From Hydnum rufescens UP504 (lineage: Eukaryota; Basidiomycota; Agaricomycetes; Cantharellales; Hydnaceae): 64,000 nucleotides of DNA. The notes below the pieces were generated by a model that did no database searches, was not told where the DNA came from, and saw nothing but the letters and a program-made list of their open reading frames with translations. Made by a program: the position numbers and the translations under genes. Positions within the stretch are counted from its first letter, which is position 1. Each line of letters begins with the position of its first letter. The DNA is taken from contig MU128958.1 of NCBI GenBank assembly GCA_014904985.1, positions 168,970 through 232,969 of the forward strand. Reading direction: 5' to 3'. Positions 50,166-60,567 of this stretch are shown here, piece by piece.

Positions 50166-50520
50166 GAGTCAGACAGAATACCAGACATGAGAGAAAGTCA
50201 ACGTCTAGCACTGAACTTGACGAGTGCCTTGTATAGTGCCAGACAAAATACCAGACACAAGAGAAAGTCGACGTCTAGCACTGAACTTAGCAAGTGCCTT
50301 TTGTATACTGCCAGACAAGATACCAGACGCGAGAGAAAGTCGATGTCTAGCACTGAACTTAGCAAATGCCTTTTGTATACTGCCAGACAAGATACCAGAT
50401 GTGAAAGAAAATTGATGTCTGGCACTGAACTTGACAAATGCCTTCCTAGGCTAAGAGTGATGCCGAACAGGATCAGACGTCAGAGAGTGCCGATGTCTGA
50501 TACTGAACATGGTGAGAGTT
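50166..50520 (+). repeat. Minisatellite, about 72-bp unit, roughly five copies
   Basis: Units begin at about 50169, 50239, 50311, 50383 and (degenerate) 50458. Each contains CAGACAAGATACCAGACG, GAGAAAGTCGATGTCTAGCA and CTGAACTTAGCAAATGCC or close variants. It sits just upstream of the KDZ start. Confidence 0.8.
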
Positions 50521-50849
50521 CTGCATTGGTACAATAAAAACGCTATAGTGATGAAACTTGATTGAACTTCTACACTTACTGATTCGTGAAAGACACGTGG
50601 ATTCAGGGAGGACAAAACGGGTCACCACAGTGAGCGACAGGGAGGGCAAAAAAGCACGAGATACAGAATTTACTGTTGGGCGGCTTGAAGCTGTCCAACT
50701 TGGGAGGTGCTTCATGGCAATGACCTGTGCTATGGGTCCCAGGTTATCTTCTTTTTTTGAGAGGGCATATCAAACAAAATCATTATTGCGTACATGATAT
50801 ATACAAAGCATTTTTTTGAGTGGAAGGCAAGACGAACGACAATGAGAAA

Positions 50850-51960
50850 CTAGGTGCCACCAAGCTGTGTGTTTTCTACAATGGTATTCAGGGCTGCCAA
50901 AATATTTCCAAGCACAAGGCGCGCTTCATCCCTTGACTGGGTCATTGCCTCTAGCGCCTCCGTGACCTCCTGGAGCTCTATCTCCAAAGAAACGATTTGA
51001 TTCGATAGCACGGTGCTAGAGACGGAAGGATGGGGGGACAGTTGCGCCAAGGGGAGAGAGGTCGATTGTGGGAACGACACTTGGGGGAATGATGATTGCA
51101 GGAATGATGATTGCGGGAACGGCGATTGAGGGAATGACAATGGAGAGAATGACAATGGAGAGAACGATGACTGCAGTAATGATGATTGTGGCAATGCCAA
51201 TTTGGGGACGGATGACTGGGGGATGGATGACTGGGGATGGATGACTGGGGATGGATGACTGGGGGACGGACAACTGAGGACGGATGATTGGGGAGTTCCC
51301 CTCATCTGAAAGTCTTCAGGCTGGGGGGTGGGGGGTTTGGACGCACCACAATGATTGGACAGCCTAAAGAAACAACATAGATTAGTTGCAATCTATATTT
51401 CACAATGATTCCTAGTGATACATACGCCAGAAGCGACATCCCCCATTTCGCACTTCCAAAACCATCGCCCCATGTTTTGGTGAGTCCACAAATGAAGCAA
51501 AAGAGCTAATGACGGAAGAAGATTAATGCTTGGGGATGATACAACCTTTAGTACTTACGAGAGTTACCACAGTAACAGACAAACCTCCCCTCCACAAAAT
51601 AGGGCCAGTCGTTTGGCATTTTGTTGTGAAGGTAAGTATCTATGTGGTATCCAGCTCCATGGGTCAGGGATGCTTCGAATGCCAGCAAAAGCGGGATCCC
51701 TACAGAACACATGTGTTGCGATGACAGGACACTGAACACCAGTGAGACCGGTGTTCAGTACTGAGGAGCAAACGGCGTATAGAGATGTGGTACAGTCTTA
51801 AGGAGGTCCAGAGGTTGGTGCTGTGCCAACCCTCCGGTTCCTGTTTTTTGTTGTTGCGTCTCTTGAATCGTACGGTTGCAGACAAAAGGCACAGATATTC
51901 CCCATAACTCACCACAGAGGTACAGTGTACCTACACTAATGCCGGACTCCATAAGCCGAT
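50850..51960 (-). pseudogene. GRF-type zinc-finger-like protein with PQSS repeats and C-terminal coiled coil
   Basis: Minus-strand exons: the first part ends NDWPYFVEGRFVCYCGNS before a GTAAGT donor (about 51555). The next exon (about 51501-51428) reads LLHLWTHQNMGRWFWKCEMG then DVASG before GTATGT. The last exon reads LSNHCGASKPPTPQPEDFQM then RGTPQSSVLS, a long run of PQSS(F/L) repeats, and a helical tail LEIELQEVTEALEAMTQSRD, stop at 50850. The CxCG...NxGRxFWxC pattern is that of zf-GRF zinc fingers. The last cysteine is displaced and a TGA interrupts the first exon near 51740, so it is probably decayed. Confidence 0.45.
51040..51300 (-). repeat. Short-unit minisatellite encoding PQSS repeats
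   Basis: Imperfect 15- to 18-bp units, on the plus strand GGAATGATGATTGCGG and GGATGGATGACTGGG. It lies within the preceding gene's last exon and keeps a multiple-of-three unit. Confidence 0.7.
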
Positions 51961-52235
51961 GCCGCTCAAGTGTGGGAAGAATTTGCAGTTAGCATGACAA
52001 TGGCATTTACATTCACTGTAAGTATTATCCTCTAGATACATCCACGCAAAAAGACTCTTTTGCATTAGTTTATGCTTAACTGACATTATCCTAGGTCATT
52101 GCCTGAACCGGAACCGGGAAATGAATGCCCCAAACAACAATCCGCGAGAATGAGAATATGCCAAACGACAACTGGCTGAGTACAACACACTCCCTTAGTT
52201 CTGTACGATATTAGCAGGGGCTCCCAGCATTGCTG
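51961..52235. other. No gene recognised
   Basis: A short spacer between the GRF-like gene and the malate dehydrogenase relic. No motif was seen. Confidence 0.4.
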
Positions 52236-52913
52236 CCAATATGAGCCATGTGCTACTGCTGGAGAAGTCAATGGGTATATATTGGAGAAGCTTGGCAATG
52301 CACTCCAGGGAACCAAGATCATCATCATTGCTGCTGGCATCCCACAGAAGCCAAACATTGCACGGGTCGATTTATTCAACACAATGTGCCTATTGTCCAG
52401 GACCTCGCTCAGGCCGTCGGCAAGGATGCCCCTGAGGCATATATTCTCATCACCTCCGGTTCATCCTCTCTCTTGCACTATACTTGATCCCTCTGTCAAT
52501 TTTATATACATAGATCCCGTGAACTCCACCATCTTGATCGTCACTGAAGTCCTGAAGAAGGCAAGCAAGTTCAACCCTGCAAAGGTGTGGTATCACCACT
52601 CTTGGTGTCGTTTGCCTTCTTGTCTACTCTGGTGGCAACAAGGGAGTGATCACACCATCCTTTGTCAAGTCTCCTCTTTACAAGAGCGAGGGTGTCACGT
52701 GCTTCCCTAGCAATGAGTGTAAGCAGTCACTAGCCCCTATTTGCAACCTACATTTTGATTTTTATTATTATTTCTTCCCTACTTGCAGCTGGAAGGACTC
52801 ACCAAGATTCACCTGTTGGCTAGCTTTCCGCCGAGGAGGAGAAACGTATCCAGGCTGCTCTCCCTGAATTGAAGAAAAACATCGAGAAGGGTGTCAACTT
52901 CCTTGGCACTTAG
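52236..52913 (+). pseudogene. Malate dehydrogenase relic (mitochondrial type)
   Basis: Fragments in MDH order, in shifting frames: GEVNGYILEKLGNALQGTKI, IIIAAGIPQKPNIARVDLFN, VPIVQDLAQAVGKDAPEAYI, PVNSTILIVTEVLKKASKFN, VITPSFVKSPLYKSEGVTCF, LEGLTKIH, ELKKNIEKGVNFLGT stop. Retained intron-like pieces (GTAAGCAGTCAC...CTTGCAG near 52720-52789) show it arose by DNA duplication, not retroposition. The active-site region between PVNST and FVKSP is mostly deleted. No functional copy lies in this window. Confidence 0.8.
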
Positions 52914-53150
52914 AACTAGATTTGACTTTTACCAGCCAGTTTGCGAGCTATATAATCAGATCATTGCTAGAGCCAGTTGTGTGAAAGCCACATGATCACC
53001 TGCACCAATGGTGGCCCCAACAACCCGCACAATGTGACAATGGAGTAAGATGTTCCAATAATGTGCCAAAAACCTGCACGGTGGTGCATGCATGGGTGAG
53101 CCCCTTAGGCAAGCAGGAGTGTGTATTCTAAATAAGTTGTGATAATAATA

Positions 53151-53256
53151 GGGTGTTTCACAATAGAACTCAAATGAACCCAAAAACAGCGTTTTGAGGC
53201 CAACTGAATTGGTTTTGTGCGCATTTTTGCCTCATTTTTGTTATTGTGAAAGACCC
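53151..53256. mobile_element. Small MITE (106 bp) with TA target duplication
   Basis: The termini are GGGTGTTTCACAATA and TATTGTGAAAGACCC (one mismatch as inverted repeats), flanked by TA at 53149-53150 and 53257-53258. The start resembles the 40682 MITE only in the GGGNGTTTCA tip. Confidence 0.65.
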
Positions 53257-53616
53257 TAATTCAACAATAGATAATTAGATATTACATAGTATGATTGGTG
53301 TGCTCCCCAGTGTGATAACGCCTGTGGATAAATTTGGATCTGTAACAAAACTGGGACGTGCAAAGTGACCCCAGTGGGGTCATGCTAATTGCTGAAAATG
53401 ATGTGGTTGGCTCGACTGCCAAAGTTGACTTGACTTGGGTTGACTTGACTCGAGCCAACGACTTGTATATTTTATACCATGAATTAGGCTGAATCCGGAT
53501 CAAGTCCTTTCAACAAAAGACTTGGCTCAACTTGGCTATTTCAAAGGGAGCCTTTTCATAGTTTGCCAGGATCCATGACATGTGACACCATGCCTGGGGT
53601 TCAGTTCACGAGCACC

Positions 53617-53665
53617 CCTGTGACCTGTGACTGAACCTACCACAGGTTCGGTCACAGGTCACAGG
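53617..53665. repeat. Perfectly placed hairpin, 22-bp arms and 5-nt loop
   Basis: The left arm starts CCTGTGACCTGTGAC and the right arm ends GTCACAGGTCACAGG. One mismatch over 22 pairs, loop ACCAC. It stands between TGACTTGG-rich DNA and the unrecognised gene to the right. Confidence 0.7.
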
Positions 53666-53778
53666 ATTCTACTCAGTGGTTTTTGAACCCATGGGGGAGG
53701 TCAAAAAATCCCCCGCAGGACCCCATGCAATAGCCTAAACTGAAATGTATTAAACCACTAGAATTATACATGGGTATC

Positions 53779-54925
53779 CTAGCACTCAAAGAATACCCAG
53801 TCCTCAATAATATGTGGACATGGGGGATGGAAATAATTTGGAATCACCGCAGTGTCGTGAGCCTTGCCCACATCCCCAGATCCAGATACTGGGGGTTCAT
53901 CGATGTGCATTCCATCATCCGCAGGTGGAGGGTTGGGGGCATGGGTTGGCGAGGCAGGAAGCTTGTCCACAGTGTCTTCATGAGCCTCGTCGGTGTCCCT
54001 AGTTCCAGGCATTGGCAGTTTGTTGACATCCATTCCATCCATTCCATCATCCGCCGGTAGAGGGGTGGCAGCATGACTCAGCTGGGCAATGCAGGTTGGG
54101 GAGGTAGGAGAAGTGTCCATGAAGTCACTACCTCCCTCTGTTCAGGCATGTTTGTACGAATGCAGATTGTCGCACAGCCTAGCTTTGTCTAACACATCAG
54201 ACTCAGCTTCTTTATGTTTCCCACCAGATCCACCCATCCAACAATACCACTGAAGGCCTTGCAGCAGTTGGTTTGCGATAGGCTGGGGGAAAGGGTTCAG
54301 AAGGTCAGAGAGGCTTCTCACAAGATCTCTCCTCCTCTCTGGGACACTGACATAGTCAAACGAGGTTTTGCACTTCTGTCGATGATCAGACCAACGAGAC
54401 CAAACCGAATTTCTTGGTAGTTTTTGAAAGCCTGGGGGATGTAAGCTCGTAGGAAGGCTAAAACTACAATAGATCATGACTTACCTAGAGTCTTGACTTC
54501 CTCAGTACTGGTAGCACAGTATATGGAAACATGAACCATGCTTTCCCTTCCTCGGACAGTAAGTTCATGTTTGCCAACAAGGGTGTCCATGGTGTGTTCG
54601 ATATCTTCATTGGCGATGAGGGCGACAATGTAGGGATTCTAGTTTGTATCAGTCAATGTTTTTTTGCAATACAATGAGACGTTCACATACATCAGCTCAA
54701 GCGTAAATATCTGTGACATGTACTTGGGTGGCTGCGAACCAAGTGAGAAGGTGGATGATCCCAATGCTGAACATAGTATCTATGTCACTGCGCCAATTCA
54801 AGGCCTTGAATCCAGGATCGACACTGAGTATTCCCGATGTTACAATATACTTGTGTTGTATGGTTGACATGACGCACTGTGGGAATGATTGACCACAAAA
54901 ATTTAGTGGAAGTATCAAGGTTTGG
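53779..54925 (-). CDS. Unrecognised gene (minus), divergent partner of the next
   Basis: Exon-like pieces on the minus strand: GILSVDPGFKALNWRSDIDT then MFSIGIIHLLTWF; NPYIVALIANEDIEHTMDTL, VGKHELTVRGRESMVHVSIY, CATSTEEVKTLGKS; RRRDLVRSLSDLLNPFPQPI, ANQLLQGLQWYCWMGGSGGK. After a stop come two about 40-residue repeats: LPADDGMDGMDVNKLPMPGT and PPADDGMHIDEPPVSGSGD. The substitution pattern and length suggest real coding sequence, possibly decayed at the stop near 54137. No family was recognised. Confidence 0.4.
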
Positions 54926-54975
54926 TGCTGTAGGTCTAATTGTTAGGACACAGATAAACATTTTGAAAAAGAAAG

Positions 54976-57880
54976 ATGCTTAACAGTTGGTTAGATTTCG
55001 ATTATGAAGGTAGTCAGGGCCTGTGCAACCAACAATCGACAAAGACAGTACCAGCGAGATCTAAACTCGTTGTTAGAGCTTTTGATCGACATGTAGAAAG
55101 GGTTCTTGGGGTCTGCCGAAAATACTCCAATCCTGCTGTTTCAATGGTGACTACTGGCCAGTCCAATGGTGCACTGTGTGATTCCCCTGGTGGAGTGGAT
55201 TGTCCTGAGACATGTCAGGGGTTTGGCAGCCAGCTCGAGGGCAGTCAGGGTGACTCTGCCATAGGGTCATTTTGTTGCCTTGCTGGAGAAGGCCAAGCCA
55301 TGACATGGGATGAAAATGGTGTTCTTATGCCATCTCCATCACTGACTGGACTGGTAGACTGGGCCTCCCTCCACAAGGATGAGCTCTTGAGGCATGTGAT
55401 TCAGAATATGCATGTGTATACTGATTTTTGCATCTCACTGCTCTGCATTCATGCTGATTTCCGTTCCAGGTCGAGGGAATCGGGTGCATAGTTTTGATAG
55501 ATATGAATGGTCATTAGCATATACAAACAGTCGCTGTCCATTCCAGTTCTTTGGTCATTGGGAACATGGGAGGACTACTGATGATATGTACATGCTGGCG
55601 CAGTATGGCCCCAAAGACACCGTACTTAAAGAACCTCCTGGCATGATGCCCCAGGACTTCACCTGCATCCCCACAACTTACAATAAATCTGCTCCATACT
55701 GACCTTACATCCAATGACTGCCAGTGATCCCAAGCCCTTTTCAACAGAGCTTGCGCTCAAAACTTCTAGTTGCTACCTCCTATCGTCACCTTACCGCAAG
55801 AATGTTACATATTTCCTGGAGAAAAACAGAGCTCTGTACATGGATTGGAAATTAGTTGCTGAGTCACTCAGTATCCCTGTTGGCAAAGACTTCATGCCTT
55901 GTCTACCCCCATCCAGTGCTTCCCTTGATACTCCCTGTTCTTCGTCTGTGCATCACACACAAGCTGTTTATGATAATCTCTGATGCACATATGAATTTGG
56001 AGGCTACGCCTGTTTACTGGCTCACTGATGTGTGCAGCAAGTCACCTGTACATTTGGAGCGTCACCCCCCAAAATGGGCATGGATGAAACCCTTATTGGC
56101 ACCATTTTCGCGTATCCAGTGTCACAGGCCGATTTGCAGTGGTTAGAGGAATTACTGGAGGATGGGGTCCCGACCTTTGGTGTAGTCGAAGGTCCAATGC
56201 AATCAGGGGTTAGGAGCATCAAAGAGTTGCCAGAAGGGGTGCAGGTGGCTGCTCCAGAAGGCAGAGTCCTCCCTACTAGTTGGCATATTGTCCATGTTGA
56301 ACACCGTCTGGCGCATATCCTGCATCCTGAACCCTGGCAAGCTCGACCCCCCAGCAGATATCCTGGAAATAGACTTCCAGGAAGTCATGAGCCTTTGGAA
56401 CAATGCCTCCTCCATGAACTCTTTCCTGACCCCACATCAGTGAAGCTGGACCCCAGAATGATCGCAACAATCCAACGTATCCTGGGAAGTGGTCCATTTC
56501 CTCCAAGCGCGACTGAAGTGGAAATCGCTTCTCAAATTGATTGGTTATCCCTTGAAGATAGCAATCCTTCCACACACATTCCTTCTGTACCAATCAATGA
56601 TTCGGTGAACGACGCAGAGGATCTATATGCCAAATTCTGGGATCAGTCCTCTGAGGGCCTACCTTACGATGATTACTCTGACATATCATCATATGATTCG
56701 ACTCCCAGTGATGCTGTGGTCAAGTCCGCTAGGGTGGCCAAGATAGGAGAGAGACGAAAGCAGAAACAAGTAGAAGCTGAGGCAATCAATGAAGCTGCCC
56801 AGCTGCTTTCCAAGGCACAGAAAGGTGATCGGGAAGCCAAAGCTGAGATTATTCGGAGGATCAATGCTGAGCATGGCAGAAAGAATGGGGTGAGGTCGAG
56901 AGATGGCAAGCCACCTGCGAGTCCCAGAGTAGTCTATTTGTGGCAACATTTCATAAACCCGGACAACGTTGAATCAAACAATCGGAAGTGTGAAAAGAGA
57001 TTACACCAGCAAACTGCAGAGATTGCAGAGGTGAACACTCAGGCCAGGCTAGTGAGGACCCCAGCAGGAGATGCCCAGGAAACGAATGCGTCACTCCCTG
57101 GCTCCGGGACTCAGGTGCAGATACAGCACCCAACCCCCGCACCTGCTCATTCTCCCCCTCCCACCCATCCTCTCCAGATCCGTGATCGCCCCATGGCCAT
57201 AATCGTGACCTCACATGCTTTTCTCCTGGTCCCAATCAATCATATGGCTCTTTACCTTCCTCACACTATTTTTCTCATTCTCATTCTCTCCCCTGTGATT
57301 CCCTTGATCCTTATTCTCATTCTCATTCCTATTCCCATTCCCATTCTCATTCTCGTTCTCATTTCCGTCCACATGCCCATTCCCATTCCTGTCCCCGTCC
57401 CCGTTCCCATTCCATTCCCATTCCCGTTCCCGTCCCATCCCCATTCTCATTCTTGCGCCTGTGCCCGTTCTCCCTCCCAGATTCTTGTCTTCCCCCCAAT
57501 TGCCACTGTCCTCCCCATCCCTATTCTCGTTCCCATTCTCAATCTGGCTCCCCTTCCCATCACTCTCATCGTCCCAGGGTTCCCCACAATTCTTCTGAGC
57601 TCCATTCTCCCCAGCATGATGCTCCATGTCCCTCTGTTACTTCTTCAGCTCCAAGCCTACAACCCGGCAAGCCAATACCAACCAGTCCCAGGGCACTCCA
57701 GACCCTTCGAACCCTTGGTCTATTCCACCAACTGGCCCAAGGCACAATGGCTCCTATTGCCAATCGGAACTTGGATCCTTGAACCCACGAGCTTACCAGG
57801 AGCCTAGAACATCTAGTCCAAGGGAATTAACTACTGGAGAAGCCTCTGAAGCAACTTCTATGTCTATGAAATCAAAATGG
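54976..57880 (+). CDS. Unrecognised gene (plus) with helical region and low-complexity tail
   Basis: Exon-like pieces: LDFDYEGSQGLCNQQSTKTV; MTWDENGVLMPSPSLTGLVD, WASLHKDELLRHVIQNMHVY; VPGRGNRVHSFDRYEWSLAY, FFGHWEHGRTTDDMYMLAQY, GPKDTVLKEPPGMMPQDFTC; ELALKTSSCYLLSSPYRKNV; and from 56032 a long frame with MGMDETLIGTIFAYPVSQAD, LQWLEELLEDGVPTFGVVEG, a charged helical part (RKQKQVEAEAINEAAQLLSK) and RVVYLWQHFINPDNVESNN. After 57200 the frame runs into a hexanucleotide repeat and is probably no longer the native frame. No family was recognised. It is CpG-poor like its neighbours. Confidence 0.45.
57262..57560 (+). repeat. Hexanucleotide-type tract (ATTCTC/ATTCCC)n
   Basis: Runs of CATTCTCATTCTCATTCC and CATTCCCATTCCTGTCCCC variants. 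It encodes Ile/Pro or His/Ser repeats depending on the frame. It lies in the 3' part of the preceding gene. Confidence 0.8.
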
Positions 57881-57928
57881 TGAGGGTTATCATGATCCCT
57901 ATAGAGTTAGAGCAAGGTATTAACAGCT

Positions 57929-58345
57929 CTATAGGTCATATGCATTTAAGAATGGCTCGAGGGACTCCTGTGGTACATTGCCCTCATTACAGGAAGAGGG
58001 GGTGCAAACTTCCCTGAACTTTAAGAAGTCTCTACCAGTCCCATCCACTGTGGGGACATTGATTATGCCGCCCTTCCCTGTGAAAGCATCAAACTCTACA
58101 GCTCCCCCAGTAGAGCACCCATCATCATCTGCAAGCCATTTGAACAGGTTCCATTGGGTCAATGGTTCTACATCGAGTGGGGGCCACTGACGGTGGGCCA
58201 GAGCAACATCAAAGATATTGTGAATGGCCTCATGATGGAGTTTACCCATTGAGGAGTCCTTGGGATCTGCTGTACAAGACAAAAACGCATCGCGAGTCAG
58301 CCCTACCTTTGCTCCTTGTATTTCAAGAGTGAATCACAGAGGGAC
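57929..58345 (-). pseudogene. 3' part of an unrecognised gene cut by a chromovirus LTR
   Basis: Minus strand: LEIQGAKVGLTRDAFLSC, then TADPKDSSMGKLHHEAIHNI, FDVALAHRQWPPLDVEPLTQ, WNLFKWLADDDGCSTGGAVE, DFLKFREVCTPSSCNEGNVP, stop near 57929. It reads as coding sequence without breaks. Its upstream part ends where the LTR begins (58352), so the gene was probably interrupted by that insertion. Confidence 0.4.
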
Positions 58346-58351
58346 AGTGTT

Positions 58352-58985
58352 TGTCAGGGCCACGCTGCGACGAGAGCACCAAACAAATATAAACACAGAT
58401 AACTCCGACTAAGTCTGGTGTAAGTCCAGCTAAGTCTGGGAGAATCCGGGCAAGAACGAGATAATGAGGATGGGATGGAGAGGCAATCCAGCAGCCTGGA
58501 AGGGACTAGGCGGAAACGAGCACAGTGGTCCTTAAGCTCACGGAGTCAGCTGGAAGGTACTCGGACTGTAGTCCGGAGTAGAAGCAGAAATCCTGAGATT
58601 AACATTAAGGGAATAGGTACAGTGAGGCTAACCTGTAGTCCAGAGTAGAAGCGGAAATCCTGAGAGACCAAAGCTGAGTCTCTGGATTTCGCCCCAGACT
58701 ACTTATACATAGGTCCTATACTATGGGGGACTGATCGCTTAATGAGAGGTGGTTACAGGGGGCAGGCACAAGAGGGGGAGTGGGCAGGGGACAGGAAAGT
58801 GGAGGGACAGGGACAGGGCCAGGGGTAAGTGTGTGGGAACCGGAAGTAAAGGAAATGTGGAAATGAAGGGAAATGAAATGGAGACGGGGACAAATCAGAA
58901 ACAGGCCAGAACCAAAACTGGAAACAATCCGGAAACAATCTGGAAACAAATCCAGAATTAACCGGGGAATGGACGAACTCTGACA
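58352..58985 (-). mobile_element. Chromovirus (Ty3/gypsy) LTR, 3' LTR of a minus-strand element
   Basis: 634 bp, TGTCAGGGCCACGCTG...CTGACA with inverted tips TGTCAG/CTGACA. A polypurine tract (minus strand AGAGGGGGGTAA, 58986-58997) abuts it on the right, as expected upstream of the 3' LTR of an element read on the minus strand. The integrase end at 60.04-60.55 kb has the same orientation. The LTR contains repeated GGAAATCCTGAGA and AGTCCAG motifs. Confidence 0.8.
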
Positions 58986-58997
58986 TTACCCCCCTCT
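58986..58997 (-). other. Polypurine tract of the chromovirus
   Basis: TTACCCCCCTCT on the plus strand directly next to the LTR tip CTGACA. It is the usual second-strand primer site. Confidence 0.7.
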
Positions 58998-59069
58998 TAA
59001 GCCCGATTGTCCTGAGCGGGCTGGAAGGATCAATCTGCGGAAGCATCTGGAGTTCTCGTGCCATGTAAC

Positions 59070-59964
59070 ATGTCAGGCAATAATCGTTCTCCGCTTGAAG
59101 AAGCTCATCTCCACCGTGAAGAGGCTGCGCAGGCAGTGAGGGAGGCACAGGAGGAGGAGGCCAGGCTCACAGAGGAGGAGTGGAAGAAGGAAGAGGTCGA
59201 AGCAGAAGGTGGCTGAGGCAGCGCATTGTAAGGCAGCTGTGGAGGCCAAGGCTGCTGCAGAGGCCAAGGCTGCTGCGGAGGCTAAGGCTACCGCGGAGGC
59301 TACTGCTAGAAGGGTCCAGGAGGATTCTGCGAACCAGCCATGAGTCCGTGTCTTGGTGAAGTTCTGCTTACTTGGTAACAATATCCTCCAGGTCTACTGT
59401 GTGCATCCACTGCATTCAGCACCGGATCTCTTGTGTCCCCCAGGACAAGCCGGGAACATGGGCATGCCGGCCGTGCTTCATGGCGAAGGTTCAGTGCATG
59501 CTGGGCAACGAAGGGGCATCCAGAGCCGAGCCATCGACAGGTCGGGGCCGTGCTCGTGCTCCTGCAGCGGATGTCCAGCTCCGACTGGCGGTAGCTGTGG
59601 AACAAAGCATGCTTGCGCACAAATGGTCAGCCAAGGTGTTGGAGAAGCAGGCCTGGGCCGCAGAGGAGATGGCGTTGTTGGTGGGGGAGATGCAAGACTC
59701 GCTCCAGGCCATCACTCAGCACCTGGTCCCTTGCCAGGTGGTTTCTTGTCCTTCGGTCCAAGTCCGGAGTGGATGGGGATCAGGTCTGGAATGGTTGAGC
59801 CAGCCTCCAGTGGGGGTCCATCGTCCGGATGTGGGATCAAGCGTCAGCGTACTGAGGAGCCCATCAACATAACAGACAGCGAGGGTGGGAATGGCGATGT
59901 TGATGACGAGGACAATGACATGGACAATGAAGACAATGATGACGAGGGCAAGGGCGATGAGTAG
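59070..59964 (+). CDS. Antisense ORF inside the chromovirus: coiled coil, Zn2Cys6-like cluster, acidic tail
   Basis: It lies between the integrase stop and the polypurine tract, but on the opposite strand to the element. The first part (59070 onward) reads MSGNNRSPLEEAHLHREEAA, EARLTEEEWKKE, then after a frame change AAVEAKAAAEAKAAAEAKAT (coiled coil, Ala/Glu/Lys repeats). The central part (59400-59500) reads CIHCIQHRISC then CRPCFMAKVQC, that is C-x2-C-x6-C-x10-C-x2-C-x6-C, the spacing of Gal4-type Zn(II)2Cys6 clusters, although the usual basic residues are few. It then has a helical region (EMALLVGEMQDSLQAITQHL) and, in another frame, RQRTEEPINITDSEGG and an Asp/Glu-rich end, stop 59962-59964. 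Frames are joined only if introns or frameshifts are allowed. Confidence 0.5.
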
Positions 59965-60037
59965 TCTGAGTCATTGTTCTGTCCGCCACTCCTCCCTTTT
60001 TTGTTCCTCGTTGTAAATACGTTGTCCCTTGAATCCG

Positions 60038-60566
60038 TCAATGCCTCGACCAGTCCGGCAGGTCCGCCAGAGATTCCGTGAGGAACTGGGTGGTCCTGAA
60101 TGGTATGGATGCGAACTCCACGGCATTAATGCGTCTCAGGGCCTCTGGATGAGTCCGGTGGAATTCCTGAATGGCCTCCAGGGCGTTTTCCAGGTTGGCT
60201 TCAGGGACCCACTCATTGTCAGAAGCTGGGTACCCCTTCCACTTCACTAGGTACTGGAGTTTCTGGCAGAAATACCTGGAATTCTCAATTCGCTCGACTT
60301 CATACTCCTCTTCACCTCCTCATAAGATTGGGGGTGGTGGGGGGTGAGCTGTGCGCTCTGCAATTGGGTCCAGTTGGAAGGGGTGGAGTTTAGACACATG
60401 GAACACTGGGTGGATATGCATAGGAGGCAGGGAGTTTGAGACGGATGGCAGAGTGGGAGATGACTTTATCAACCTTATAGGGTCCAAGCCATTTGTCAGA
60501 GAGTTTTTTGGTGGGGTGGTTGGTGGAGATGTCGTGTGCATCTAGCAGGCTGGTCAGACACTCTTG
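60038..60566 (-). pseudogene. Ty3/gypsy integrase C-terminus with chromodomain
   Basis: Minus strand: LLDAHDISTNHPTKKLSDKW, LGPYKVDKVISHSAIRLKLP, then a frameshift (about 60430), MHIHPVFHVSKLHPFQLDPI, a TGA (60322-60320), GGEEEYEVERIENSRYFCQK, LQYLVKWKGYPASDNEWVPE, ANLENALEAIQEFHRTHPEA, stop at 60038. KWKGYP...NEWVP is the chromodomain signature that steers integration to heterochromatin in chromoviruses. Everything upstream (reverse transcriptase, RNase H, catalytic integrase core) is missing. The sequence is cut at about 60567 by unrelated repeat DNA. Confidence 0.85.
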
Positions 60567-60567
60567 G

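Noticed and set aside
57207..57627. Minus-strand frame of Asn/Glu/Gly repeats opposite the hexanucleotide tract
   Set aside because: The repeat itself keeps all frames open; not evidence of a gene.
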